A program made the translations under genes and the position numbers. Source: an uncultured Acidimicrobiales bacterium (GTDB lineage Bacteria > Actinomycetota > Acidimicrobiia > Acidimicrobiales > SHLQ01). From it: 52,583 bases of DNA. Below the pieces are notes generated by a model that searched no databases, was not told where the DNA came from, and saw only the letters and a program-made list of their open reading frames with translations. How positions within the stretch are numbered: position 1 is the stretch's first letter; each line of letters starts with the position of its first letter. The DNA is taken from assembly GCA_938038815.1 (NCBI GenBank), contig CALHTF010000058.1:1-52583 (forward strand), written 5' to 3'. Below are positions 42,026 to 50,824 of this stretch, piece by piece.

Positions 42026-43573
42026 CTACGCGTTAGGCGAAAACCTGGCTTGGAGTTCTCGCTTGAGCACTTTGCCTGCTGGGTTTCTGGGCAGCGACTC
42101 GACGAGCTCGACCCGTTCGGGCAGTGCCTGATTGCGCAGCCCGGCGGCGCGCAAGAACTCGGCTAACGACTCGACGGTTGGGGTTGCTCCCTCGGCGGGA
42201 ACGACCGCGACCGTTACCCGTTCGCCGGTGCGTTCATCGGGAAGCCCAAAGGCGACCACCTCGGTAACTTCGGGCGAGGTGAAGAGCAGATCCTCGACCT
42301 CTTTGGCCGACACGTTCTCGCCGTTGCGAATGATGATGTCTTTGAGTCGGCCGGTGATCGACACATAACCGTCGGCATCGATGATCCCCAGGTCGCCGGT
42401 CCGGAAGTAGCCGTTGGCGTCGAAAGCGTCAGCATCGAGCGACGAGTCGACATAGCCGACCATTACCTGCGGCCCTTTTGCCCGCAGCTCGCCCTCGGTC
42501 CCTGGCGGACACTGCGACCCATCTTCGGCCACCGCTATCAGGTCGACACCGGGCATGGCTCGGCCCTCGCTTCCGGCGAGCTTGTCGTCGGGGTCAGAAA
42601 CGGCACCGTTGGTGAGCACTGGGGCTTCGGTGAGCCCCCAACCCGACGCCACACCAACACCACCAAGTTCGTTCACGATCCGCCGGTGCATCGCCGGGGC
42701 GATTGGTGCGCCGCCACCTGGGCACGCCTTGAGATCCGGAAACAGCGCGCCCTTCCCCGCCTCGGTCCAGCGCTGCTGAGCAGCCAGGTACATCAGGTAG
42801 AAGGGAACCCCGGTGCCTGCATGGGTGCAGCCGTGCTCGGCGAGAAACTCGACGGTTTCGACCGGGTCGACCCCCTCGTCGAGCAGATGGGTACAACCGG
42901 TCTGTAGCGCCATGAACAGCAAGGCAATCCCGCCGATGTGCGGAAACGGAAACACGAGCGAGTACCGATCGCCGGCCTGGACGTCGAGCCACTCGGCCAT
43001 ATGGCGCGGCGAGGTTCCGACCGACCGATCCGTGTGGCGAGCGCCTTTCGGGTCGGCGGTTGTCCCAGAGGTGTAGGCCAGCCATCGAACCTCGTTCCCG
43101 TCGCTCGGAACCTCGGGCGGCAAGGCCGAGCCATCGCCGCTCGGAAACTCGCCCGGGGCAACAACCAGATGTTCAAGACCATCGACCGTGGCAGCGATGC
43201 GCTCGCCCATCGCCCCGAAGTCGTATCCGCCGAACACGCCTGCGGTGAGAAGCAACGTTGCGCCGGTTTGCTCGCAGCAGAACCGCACCTCGCGGTCGCG
43301 GTAGATCGCGATGATTGGATTCTGTACCGCTCCAAGCCGGGCCAGCGCACCGGCGAGCACCACGGTGTCGACCCAAGTGGGCAGGATCCACGAGACCACA
43401 TCGCCAGCCTGCACGCCGAGGTCACCTAGACCAGCGGCCATGCTGTTCACCCGCGACTCATACTCGGCAAAGGTTGCCTCATCGCCTTGCCGCGACCTCA
43501 GCATCGGCTGATCGGGCCACCGCTGAGCCGCCGCGGTGATCAGACCGGTGAGCGTGGGCACCGGCGCCGTCAT
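42026..43573 (-). CDS. Acyl-CoA synthetase (AMP-forming)
   Basis: 515 residues. P-loop YTSGTTADPKG (167-177); GWGLTEAP; GYFRTGDLGIIDADGYV; GRLKDIIIRNGENVSAKEVED; catalytic Lys in NPAGKVLKREL. The P-loop Asp-Pro (TADPKG) resembles cyclohexanecarboxylate-CoA ligase-like enzymes, suggesting a cyclic acid; this is weak inference. Coupled by ATGA overlap to the duplicated-domain protein upstream. It converges on the CoA-transferase gene, leaving 10 bp. Confidence 0.92.
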   Translation of the reverse strand: MTAPVPTLTGLITAAAQRWPDQPMLRSRQGDEATFAEYESRVNSMAAGLGDLGVQAGDVVSWILPTWVDTVVLAGALARLGAVQNPIIAIYRDREVRFCCEQTGATLLLTAGVFGGYDFGAMGERIAATVDGLEHLVVAPGEFPSGDGSALPPEVPSDGNEVRWLAYTSGTTADPKGARHTDRSVGTSPRHMAEWLDVQAGDRYSLVFPFPHIGGIALLFMALQTGCTHLLDEGVDPVETVEFLAEHGCTHAGTGVPFYLMYLAAQQRWTEAGKGALFPDLKACPGGGAPIAPAMHRRIVNELGGVGVASGWGLTEAPVLTNGAVSDPDDKLAGSEGRAMPGVDLIAVAEDGSQCPPGTEGELRAKGPQVMVGYVDSSLDADAFDANGYFRTGDLGIIDADGYVSITGRLKDIIIRNGENVSAKEVEDLLFTSPEVTEVVAFGLPDERTGERVTVAVVPAEGATPTVESLAEFLRAAGLRNQALPERVELVESLPRNPAGKVLKRELQARFSPNA

Positions 43574-44850
43574 GATTTGCGGGTTATCTGCACCGGGCGT
43601 TCGGTGAGGTCAAAGTCACGAAGCCCTCCCCCACCGATACTCTCGGCCAACCAGTGGGGTTTCACCGGCTCGGCGTCAGGGTCGATGCGCAAGTCCCACG
43701 ACCAGTCGCTCGTTTGGGTCACCACGCACTGCGGATTGACCGCCTGAGCCATTGACGCAAACCCATCGAGCCAGTCGAGCGGACTACGACACGCGTCGTC
43801 GCCTCGGCTTGCGCAGTCATGGAACTCGATCGAGCCGTTCGACTCGTCGTGCACCGTGACGGTGTACTCGACGTAGTCGTCGACCAAGAACGGGTCGAGT
43901 TGCAAGATCTTGCCGATGGCGTCCATGTCCGTTCCGGCAATTCCCATCGCCTCGCACAACCGAGCCACAAGAACCGGAGCGATCGCCGCCCGATGCTGAG
44001 GAGCTGCGTCATCGAGCAGCTCCGGGCTGAAGTTCTCGTCGATCGAGAAGTAGGCGGCCCGCATCAACAGGTGCACGTCGAGACAGAACTCCTTGGCCTG
44101 GCGAACCAACACCGGGTGCGACAGGTCCTCGAGACGGAAATCCGGTTGCAGCGGACCGGAGTAGTCGTCCATTCCGCCCGGCTCCGCCGATTCGGTGAGA
44201 CTGAACTCAAAACTGGCCGCCGCCGAACGGGAAACGACCACAAACGACGGTTCGCCTTCTCGAGCCCCGGGTTCATCGTGAACGATCCGCACCTCCCATC
44301 GACAGTGCTCTCCATCGAACGCGTCGGCTTTCGGCGGCCGATGGATCGGGATGGCTCGCAATTTCGGGTTGGTGATGCTGAGCGTCGCGTCGAACGAACG
44401 ATCCTCCATGTGGTGGCACATGTTGACCACCATCTGTTCATCGTTGTTGGTGATTTGGCGCAGGTAATCGTGCGCTCCGCAGAACGGCAACCAGAAGTAC
44501 CCAAGGTCGTGGTCGACTTCCTCGTATCGGAAGTCCATGAAGTGATGGGCCGCACCAACGTCGAACTGAAAACTCTTGAGCGCATCGGCCGCACCGTCGC
44601 CGTTCATCGCAAGGTTCTTCTTGTTACGTGCGGTGTAGATCGGGCTCGAGCCCATCCACTCGGCATCGGCTTGGCGGATTGTGGCGTCGGCGCCGTGGGC
44701 GATCGCGACATGCGGCATCAGTGACCGATCGTGGTAGAAGGCCACCACCATGTACTCACGACACAGCCGAGCAAGTGCCTTTCGAGACAATCGGTCGAGC
44801 GACCATCCCGGATCGAACGGACCCGAGTAATCGTCGTTCACCTCGTTCAT
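43570..44850 (-). CDS. Conserved protein with internal duplication
   Basis: 426 residues from an ATG with GAGGGGAG upstream. Two halves begin alike: DYSGPFDPGWSLDRLSRKAL at residue 7 and DYSGPLQPDFRLEDLSHPVL at about 229. Each is followed by a helical stretch, and both end in similar strands (CRWEVRIVHDEP; WSWDLRIDPDAEP). The first half carries extra conserved-looking HHFMDFRYEE and CHHMEDRS. I do not recognise the family; no signal peptide or membrane segment. Coupling to an acyl-CoA ligase suggests that it binds or processes the same substrate. Confidence 0.8.
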   Translation of the reverse strand: MNEVNDDYSGPFDPGWSLDRLSRKALARLCREYMVVAFYHDRSLMPHVAIAHGADATIRQADAEWMGSSPIYTARNKKNLAMNGDGAADALKSFQFDVGAAHHFMDFRYEEVDHDLGYFWLPFCGAHDYLRQITNNDEQMVVNMCHHMEDRSFDATLSITNPKLRAIPIHRPPKADAFDGEHCRWEVRIVHDEPGAREGEPSFVVVSRSAAASFEFSLTESAEPGGMDDYSGPLQPDFRLEDLSHPVLVRQAKEFCLDVHLLMRAAYFSIDENFSPELLDDAAPQHRAAIAPVLVARLCEAMGIAGTDMDAIGKILQLDPFLVDDYVEYTVTVHDESNGSIEFHDCASRGDDACRSPLDWLDGFASMAQAVNPQCVVTQTSDWSWDLRIDPDAEPVKPHWLAESIGGGGLRDFDLTERPVQITRKS

Positions 44851-44991
44851 GTGCGCTCCCCTCGCAGCCGACTCGCCACATCATGACTACCGACGACCGG
44901 TGAGCACAAAAGGGCATGCGGTAGGTCGCTCGGAGCTTGCCCAGCGAATCACCTAGTGTGAGAGCCAACACGCAGGAGGAGTTCCGACGCC

Positions 44992-45363
44992 ATGGCCACA
45001 AAATCCGACGAAAAGCACCCGATCTACACCACGAGCTTTGCGAGCATTTACCCCCACTACGTCGCCAAAGCCGAGAAGAAGGGCCGCACCAAAGCCGAGC
45101 TCGACAAGATCATCCACTGGCTCACCGGCTACACACCGAAGCGCCTCGAAACCCAGCTGAAGAAGGAAACCGACTTCGAAACCTTCTTTGCCAAGGCACC
45201 GAAGATGAACCCCGACCGCGAGCTGATCACCGGCGTGGTGTGCGGTATTCGGGTCGAAGAGATCGAGGAGCCAACGATGCGCGAGATCCGCTACCTCGAC
45301 AAGCTGGTCGACGAACTCGCCAAAGGCAAAGCAATGGAGAAGATCCTCCGGAGCCCGAAGTAA
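44992..45363 (+). CDS. DUF2200 family protein
   Basis: 123 residues, ATG preceded by GGAGGAG and a -10-like TAGTGT (44954-44959). The start reads [20 protein letters not shown]; the next block includes [29 protein letters not shown] then follows, and the set is diagnostic of DUF2200. Small, highly charged, cytoplasmic. No biochemical role is known to me. 2 nt from the OsmC gene. Confidence 0.9.
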   Translation: MATKSDEKHPIYTTSFASIYPHYVAKAEKKGRTKAELDKIIHWLTGYTPKRLETQLKKETDFETFFAKAPKMNPDRELITGVVCGIRVEEIEEPTMREIRYLDKLVDELAKGKAMEKILRSPK

Positions 45364-45365
45364 CT

Positions 45366-45782
45366 GTGGCCAACATCAAATACTCCACGGTTCACCACAT
45401 CGCCGGGAAGCGGTTCCTGGCCGAGACCCCCGATGGTCAGCGGTTCATGATCGACGGCGAAGAACACGCCAAGACCGGCATGAATCCAATGGAAGTTCTG
45501 CTGAACGCCTTTGGTTCGTGTTCGGCGTTCGACGTGGTCGAGATGGTTCGCAAGCGCCGCCTCGACCTGGTGAGTTACCGGATCGAACTGAGCGGCACCC
45601 GCGACGAAGGCACACCGGCGTTCTACACCGACATCAACGCCAAGCACATCATCGACGCCCCGGGTCTGGCCCAAGAGATGGCCGAACGGTTCGTCGACCT
45701 GGCCACCAACAAGTACTGCTCGGTGGCCAGCAGCCTGACCGCCAACATCACCTTCGACGTCGAGTTACTGCACGACACCTAG
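45366..45782 (+). CDS. OsmC family peroxiredoxin-like protein
   Basis: 138 residues from GTG at 45366. The two conserved redox Cys are C52 (AFGSCSAFDVVEMVRKRR) and C118 (NKYCSVASSL). They are Cys in this gene, not Sec. The family reduces organic hydroperoxides with a thiol donor. It is paired with the DUF2200 gene and probably expressed with it. Confidence 0.9.
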   Translation: MANIKYSTVHHIAGKRFLAETPDGQRFMIDGEEHAKTGMNPMEVLLNAFGSCSAFDVVEMVRKRRLDLVSYRIELSGTRDEGTPAFYTDINAKHIIDAPGLAQEMAERFVDLATNKYCSVASSLTANITFDVELLHDT

Positions 45783-45811
45783 GGCTTTCGGGACCGGCTG
45801 CATCGATCCCG

Positions 45812-45817
45812 TAGGGT
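45812..45817 (+). promoter_or_regulatory. -10 box TAGGGT, leaderless
   Basis: TAGGGT lies 7 nt before the GTG at 45825, which decides the start of the DUF2889 gene over the GTG at 45816 that overlaps the box. Confidence 0.45.
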
Positions 45818-45824
45818 GAACCCT

Positions 45825-46490
45825 GTGAGCCAGCGACAACCCGACACGTTCCAGACCGACGACATCTTGCCGCCCCCACCCGATGGTGCGGTGCCGGTGC
45901 TGCACAACCGCGAATACCGGATCGAGTCGTACTATCTCGGCGCCGATCGCCTGCTCGTCCAGGGCGCCCTCCGCGATCAGAAACCGCCGGGCCTGTTCAT
46001 CCCGGGCGACCCGAAGCCGCTCACCATCCATCACATGACCCTGGAGCTTGAGGTGTTGGTCCCGTCGATGCAGATCGACGACGTGCGCACCCACTTCCCG
46101 GCTCACCCGCAGCCGTCGTGTGTCGACATCATCGACCATTACGACAAGCTGGTTGGCCTGTCGATCGCGCGAGGGTTCACCCACAAGGTGCGCGAACTGT
46201 TCGGCGGCCCTCGAGGCTGTTCGCACACCACGGCCCTACTTCAAGCGATGGCGCCGATCGTGATGCAGAGCCAAAAGGGCATGGAGGTCACCACGGCGGC
46301 CGACGACGGCAAGCCGAACCCCATCATGGAGCCCGGCGAAGACACCGGGTCGTGGCGGCGGTTGATCAATACCTGCCATGTCTGGGCCGAGGATGGCCAG
46401 AAGGTGGAAATCCTCACCTCCGGGGGCGACAAGTCCGGTATGAAGCCACTCACCATGGTCAAGCGACTCGACGAACTCGGCCTCAGCTAG
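45825..46490 (+). CDS. DUF2889 family protein
   Basis: 221 residues. LHNREYRIESYYLGADRLLVQGALRD is split here as LHNREYRIESYYLG and LLVQGALRD; then LTIHHMTLELEV, CVDIIDHYDKLVGLSIARGF and the block VRELFGGPRGCSHTTALL. This order is the DUF2889 pattern, with the conserved GCxH near residue 132. Members occur with acyl-CoA and aromatic degradation genes, but no activity is known. Single gene with its own leaderless promoter. Confidence 0.85.
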   Translation: MSQRQPDTFQTDDILPPPPDGAVPVLHNREYRIESYYLGADRLLVQGALRDQKPPGLFIPGDPKPLTIHHMTLELEVLVPSMQIDDVRTHFPAHPQPSCVDIIDHYDKLVGLSIARGFTHKVRELFGGPRGCSHTTALLQAMAPIVMQSQKGMEVTTAADDGKPNPIMEPGEDTGSWRRLINTCHVWAEDGQKVEILTSGGDKSGMKPLTMVKRLDELGLS

Positions 46491-46500
46491 GTCGCCCATA

Positions 46501-46518
46501 TTTCGACCCATGTCGAAA
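46501..46518. promoter_or_regulatory. Palindrome in the promoter of the PEP-mutase-like operon
   Basis: TTTCGAC-ccat-GTCGAAA has perfect 7-bp arms. It lies 12 nt upstream of a possible -10 box, TATGGT (46530-46535). The operon encodes an ArsR-type regulator, which is the obvious candidate to bind here. Confidence 0.45.
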
Positions 46519-46579
46519 CGTGCCCGACATATGGTCGTAGATATGAACAGCGAGCAGACCAACCCGTGAAGGCGGACCA

Positions 46580-47395
46580 ATGAAGTCACTCCATGAACTC
46601 CACCAGTCGGGCACCTTTGTGCTGGTCAACGTGCACGACGCTGGCTCGGCCGCACTAGCTGCAGCCGCCGGCGCCGAAGCGATCGGCACGACCAGCGGCG
46701 GCCATGCCTACACGATCGGCCGACCCGACGCCGCGGGCGCGATCACTCGAGACGAAGCGGTCGCCCGAGTGGCCGAGATCTGTGCGACGGTCGATATTCC
46801 CGTAAGCGCCGACGCCGAGAACGGTTGGGGCCACAGCCCCGAAGAGGTCGCCACCACCATCGAGCACTTGCACGAAGCAGGAGCCGCCGGCGCCAGCATC
46901 GAAGATTGGTCGGGCGACGCCGAAGTGGGGTTCTACGAACACGAACTCGCCGTCGAGCGCATAACGGCCGCCGTCGAAACCGCCCGACGCCTCGACCCAG
47001 AGTTCGTCATCTGTGCCCGCGCCGACCGCATCATCCACGAAGGACTCGACGCTTTCGACGATTCACTCACTCGCCTTCAGGCATTCGCCGAGGCAGGCGC
47101 CGGCTGCGTGTATGCACCGGGCGTGCGCGACAAGGCGCTCATCAAACGCCTCGTCGACGAGGCCGGCGGACCACTGAATGGCCTGATCGGGTTCGGGGGA
47201 GACCTCACCATCGACGACATGCGCGAGATTGGGGTCCGGCGGGTCAGCCTCGGCAGCTCCTTGTACCAAGCGACAATGGCGGTATTCGACCGCCTGGTGC
47301 GCCAAGTACTCACCACCGGGTCGCTCGATGTCGATACGCCACCGCTCAACTGGAAAACCGTCGAGTCGCTGTTCCCCGAACGACCCACCTCGTAG
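46580..47395 (+). CDS. Isocitrate lyase/PEP mutase superfamily protein
   Basis: 271 residues. FVLVNVHDAGSAALAAAAGA, GTTSGGHAYTIG, PVSADAENGWG (Mg-binding region), GAAGASIEDWSGD and FVICARADRI follow the PEP mutase/phosphonopyruvate hydrolase/oxaloacetate decarboxylase branch. The KKCGH-type loop of isocitrate lyase is absent. It probably cleaves or decarboxylates a 2-oxo or 2-hydroxy acid. 8 nt before the ArsR-type regulator. Confidence 0.88.
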   Translation: MKSLHELHQSGTFVLVNVHDAGSAALAAAAGAEAIGTTSGGHAYTIGRPDAAGAITRDEAVARVAEICATVDIPVSADAENGWGHSPEEVATTIEHLHEAGAAGASIEDWSGDAEVGFYEHELAVERITAAVETARRLDPEFVICARADRIIHEGLDAFDDSLTRLQAFAEAGAGCVYAPGVRDKALIKRLVDEAGGPLNGLIGFGGDLTIDDMREIGVRRVSLGSSLYQATMAVFDRLVRQVLTTGSLDVDTPPLNWKTVESLFPERPTS

Positions 47396-47403
47396 GTCGC
47401 GGT

Positions 47404-48108
47404 ATGAAAGGGAGCAGAATCTCTGGGTTCGCCGCCGCACTGGCCGACCCCACCCGAGCCGAAGCGGTGGCCGCGTTGCTGTCGGGCACCGCGCACACCA
47501 GCGGCGAGCTAGCCCGGGTTTGCGGTGTCGCGCCGTCGACCATGAGCAGTCATCTCTCGAAGTTGATCGATGCGGGCGTGGTGCAGGTCGAATCGGCCGG
47601 CCGTTACCGCGCCTATCGAATCGCGTCGAGGGAGCTAGCCGACCTTCTCGAACGGATGGATGGCATCGACCTGCCCGAGACCGAGGCTCCGAAACGCCCA
47701 GCGCCCGGCCGCGATATCAGTTATGCCCGAAGCTGTTACGACCATGTCGCGGGCCGCCTCGGCGTCGAACTTCACGACTCGTGCCTCGCCAACGGCTGGA
47801 TTACCCGAACCGACGACACTGCCGAACTCACCGACTCCGGGCGGGTGTTCTTCGAGGAGCACGTCGACATCGATATGGAAGCCCTTCGAGCGAAACGGCG
47901 CCCGATGCTGCGCATCGATCTCGACTGGACCGAACGACGCGCCCACCTTGCGGGATCGTTACCGGCTGCGCTGATGACCCACATGCTCGACGAGCGATGG
48001 CTCACCCGCCGCGAGTCCAACAAACGGATCCTGCGAGTGACCGAACAAGGTCGGGTCGAGATCGAGCGACTCTTCGGGGTGAGCGACGCCGACCTTGCCA
48101 ACCGCTAG
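47404..48108 (+). CDS. ArsR-type winged-helix regulator
   Basis: 234 residues from the ATG at 47404. LADPTRAEAVAALLSGTAHT, SGELARVCGVAPSTMSSHLS and the strand pair VVQVESAGRYRAYRI give an ArsR helix-turn-helix with wing at residues 10-75. There is no metal-binding CxC motif in helix 3, so it senses something other than a metal. A long C-terminal region contains a second winged-helix-like segment (LTDSGRVFFEEH; LRVTEQGRVEIERLF). Co-transcribed with the PEP-mutase-like enzyme. Confidence 0.87.
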   Translation: MKGSRISGFAAALADPTRAEAVAALLSGTAHTSGELARVCGVAPSTMSSHLSKLIDAGVVQVESAGRYRAYRIASRELADLLERMDGIDLPETEAPKRPAPGRDISYARSCYDHVAGRLGVELHDSCLANGWITRTDDTAELTDSGRVFFEEHVDIDMEALRAKRRPMLRIDLDWTERRAHLAGSLPAALMTHMLDERWLTRRESNKRILRVTEQGRVEIERLFGVSDADLANR

Positions 48109-48812
48109 CGCTCGCCGAGACTCCCGGCCGGTAACGGAAGGTGATTGTTGAGCACCTCGATGTACATCGACGGATCGCCGTCGTGATCGATGGCCAACAG
48201 TTCCTCTTTGGTCCGCCGACTGTTGAGGGCCCGGTGGGCCTCCCAAAGGTTGGTCCGTAGCGTCCACCCGGGTTCGCCCTCGCCCGAGCTCCGTTGCGTA
48301 GCCCCGGTGTCGACCCGAATCGGTGGGAGGCCGGCGGCCTCGATGTCTTTCGCCACCCCGGCTAGTGCGGCATCGATCTGCGAGTCGAGTTCGGGTGCGT
48401 TGCGGTGCGCCCGCGATCCAATGGCGCCATGCAGGTCGCCCTCGTGGGTCATCAGGTCGGCCAGCAAAAGCCCAGCACCGGGAAAAAGGCCGGCGAGGGC
48501 TTCGTCATTACTCCCCCACCACCGAGCCAGGTCGAGCACCGGACGATCGACGTTGTCGGCCACTAGCCGAGCAAGCCACGGATTCGGGTCGCCACCACCC
48601 AGCACCTCGTCGGGAATCTCGCCCGCCACAATCGCCATCGGCATCGACACCAGGTGCGCCAGCAAACCCCGAACCGACCAATCCGGACACGCTGGCACCG
48701 TCGACCCGAGCTGTTCGTCACTCAGCATCGCAACCGTCCCGACAAACCGGTCACGGATATCGAAGTACATCGCAGCGAGCTCGTTCTCGGCGCGTAGTTC
48801 CGGTTGCTTCAT
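48105..48812 (-). CDS. Maleylpyruvate isomerase (MDMPI) family protein
   Basis: 235 residues, ATG at 48812 with TAGGAG upstream. The N-terminal DinB-like helical bundle is recognised by VPACPDWSVRGLLAHLVSMP and by DLMTHEGDLHGAIG near residue 125, the His/Asp metal motif of mycothiol-dependent maleylpyruvate isomerase-type enzymes. It would use mycothiol as cofactor, consistent with an actinobacterial host. The reaction is unknown. Stop overlaps that of the ArsR gene in CTAG. Confidence 0.85.
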   Translation of the reverse strand: MKQPELRAENELAAMYFDIRDRFVGTVAMLSDEQLGSTVPACPDWSVRGLLAHLVSMPMAIVAGEIPDEVLGGGDPNPWLARLVADNVDRPVLDLARWWGSNDEALAGLFPGAGLLLADLMTHEGDLHGAIGSRAHRNAPELDSQIDAALAGVAKDIEAAGLPPIRVDTGATQRSSGEGEPGWTLRTNLWEAHRALNSRRTKEELLAIDHDGDPSMYIEVLNNHLPLPAGSLGER

Positions 48813-48950
48813 TTCACGCTCCTAGTAGTGGCGAGGTTGACAACACCTAGCCTGCGGCGACCGGGCGATGCAAGCGCCGATCATCTGTCGCTTCGAAGCC
48901 AATCCTGCAAAGATGACCTCGACGAGCCCCGTACCGAGGAGGACTCATTC

Positions 48951-50129
48951 GTGAGCAGTGATCGCTACACAATCATCTCTGCCGACGGCCACGTTGGTGC
49001 TGATCGCCCCGATTACAAGCCGTACCTCGAGCAGCGTTGGCATGCGGAGTTCGACGCGTGGGACGCCGATTTCGTGAACCCGTTCGGCGATCTCGTGCGG
49101 CCCGACGCCGACCGCAATTGGGATTCCGAACGTCGTCGACAAGAGCTCGAAGCAGACGGCATCGTGGCCGAGGTGCTGTTCCCCAACACCATCCCCCCGT
49201 TCTTTCCATCCGGTGCCCTCGTCGCCCGACCACCCGAGTCGGCGACCGAACTCGAGCTACGAAGCGCTGGACTTCGGGCCCACAATCGCTTGCTGGCGGA
49301 GTTCTGTGCCGAGCTTCCCGGACGCCGAGCCGGGCTCGCTCAGGTGTTTCCCAACGACCCTGCAGCGGCAGCCGCCGAAATCGAGTGGGCAGCCGAGAAT
49401 GGTCTCAAGGGCGTGCTCGTGCCTCCGATCCCGCCCGATGCCGGGCTGACCGGGTTCTGGAGCGACATCTACGACCCAATCTGGGCGGCCGCGCAGGACA
49501 ACAACCTGGCGGTCTGCCAGCACGGAGGTGCAGGGGTCCCCGACCTCGATGGAGCCCCGATCTTTGTCTTCATCTTGGAAGTACCGTTCTTCGCCAACCG
49601 CAGCCTCTGGCACATGATCACGAGTGGGGTGTTTGAAAGATTCCCAGGCCTCAAGTTCACCATGACCGAAGAAGGGGTGGCCTGGTTGCCCGACGTTCTT
49701 ACTCGTATGGACAACCTGTGGCGCTCGTGGAACGAGACTGGCGCGGTCGGACTCATCGCCGCGGAACCTGACCAGCTTCCGCACCCGCCAAGCTTCTACT
49801 TCAACCGCAACGTGTGGATGGGCTCAAGCTTTACCTCTCAGCACGAAGCGATGGGAATCAAAGCGCTGGGTCCCGAACGGGTCATGTGGGGCGCCGACTT
49901 CCCGCACGACGAAGGCTCCTACCCGTTCACCACCGAAGCGTTGCAGCACTCGTTCCACGACTGGGATACCGATGTCATGCGCAACCTGCTCGGCCGCACT
50001 GCGGCCGAGGTTTACGGCCTCGACTACGACCACCTGTCCGGACTCGGGGTCGGCCCTACCGTCGATTCCGTAGCGACTCCACTCGAATCGATTCCCGATA
50101 CCAAGTGCCTCGCGTTCCGGACGATCTGA
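48951..50129 (+). CDS. Amidohydrolase family protein
   Basis: 392 residues from GTG at 48951, preceded by GAGGAGGAC; the frame reaches further upstream but that part is not family-like. ISADGHVGADRPDYKPYL holds the N-terminal Asp/His metal site, AVCQHGGAG the middle His, and VMWGADFPHDEGSYPFT the final Asp. Same subgroup as the gene at 4479, of unknown substrate. Single gene between the MDMPI and isochorismatase-fold genes. Confidence 0.88.
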   Translation: MSSDRYTIISADGHVGADRPDYKPYLEQRWHAEFDAWDADFVNPFGDLVRPDADRNWDSERRRQELEADGIVAEVLFPNTIPPFFPSGALVARPPESATELELRSAGLRAHNRLLAEFCAELPGRRAGLAQVFPNDPAAAAAEIEWAAENGLKGVLVPPIPPDAGLTGFWSDIYDPIWAAAQDNNLAVCQHGGAGVPDLDGAPIFVFILEVPFFANRSLWHMITSGVFERFPGLKFTMTEEGVAWLPDVLTRMDNLWRSWNETGAVGLIAAEPDQLPHPPSFYFNRNVWMGSSFTSQHEAMGIKALGPERVMWGADFPHDEGSYPFTTEALQHSFHDWDTDVMRNLLGRTAAEVYGLDYDHLSGLGVGPTVDSVATPLESIPDTKCLAFRTI

Positions 50130-50133
50130 CTAG

Positions 50134-50796
50134 TTAGGGTTCCGTCCAGCTGGCCCAGCGGGCGCATACCTCGGCGGCGGTGGTGACGGTGGTGATCAAC
50201 GACAGGCTGTTGTCGATCACCGCGTCGGCGTACTCAACTGGCACACCGGTCACGGCGTCTCGCACCAACACGACTTGGTAGCCGAGGTCGTGGGCGCTGA
50301 GGCACATGCCGAGCACGCCGAGGTTTACCGACACGCCGGTGACCACCACGGTCTTGATACCAAGGTTGCGCAACGTTTGGTCGAGCGAGGTCGAGGTGAA
50401 CGGGGTGAGCCCGGTGATCCTCGAAACTTCGATATCGCGAGGGTCGGGCCCAAGCTCGGGAACCAACAACGCACCGTCGCGACCGAGCTCGTTGGGGGCA
50501 AACCCTTGGGCGTCGCGGGCCTTCTGGGCCAGAGCAAAGATGCGCGAGTTGACGACTGCCCCCGCTCCATCGGGGCGACTCACGGCCGTGCAGTGCACCA
50601 CTCGGGCGCCTGCGTCGCGAGCGGCGTCGCACACCATGGCGGCGTTGGTGATGATTCCCGCTTCGGCAACCTGTTCGGCCAGCGCCGGAAGCAACGCTCC
50701 CTCACCGATTACCCCCCGCTGCATTTCCATGGTGAGCACCGCGGTCGTGGCCGGGTCGACCATCGAGGTCAGCCGGTCAGAAGCATCGTTCGTCAT
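50134..50796 (-). CDS. Isochorismatase-fold protein without the catalytic Cys
   Basis: 220 residues with the isochorismatase/cysteine hydrolase fold: VLTMEMQRG at the first strand, AGARVVHCTAVSR, and VVVTGVSVNLGVLGMCLSAH where TGVxTxxCVxxT is expected. The Cys nucleophile position is Gly160, the first catalytic Asp is Glu24, and the usual Lys in the strand near 127 is not evident. It may therefore be a non-hydrolytic member or use different chemistry. Its promoter TAGGGT sits 6 nt before the ATG. Confidence 0.8.
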   Translation of the reverse strand: MTNDASDRLTSMVDPATTAVLTMEMQRGVIGEGALLPALAEQVAEAGIITNAAMVCDAARDAGARVVHCTAVSRPDGAGAVVNSRIFALAQKARDAQGFAPNELGRDGALLVPELGPDPRDIEVSRITGLTPFTSTSLDQTLRNLGIKTVVVTGVSVNLGVLGMCLSAHDLGYQVVLVRDAVTGVPVEYADAVIDNSLSLITTVTTAAEVCARWASWTEP

Positions 50797-50802
50797 GGGC
50801 CA

Positions 50803-50808
50803 ACCCTA
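50803..50808 (-). promoter_or_regulatory. -10 box TAGGGT, leaderless
   Basis: Minus-strand TAGGGT lies 6 nt before the ATG at 50796, within the 28-bp gap after the acyl-CoA ligase. Confidence 0.45.
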
Positions 50809-50824
50809 TTCGCCCGGGGTCGAG

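Noticed and set aside
45366..45782. OsmC as another selenoprotein
   Set aside because: Both redox positions are encoded by TGT/TGC Cys codons, and no in-frame TGA is present.
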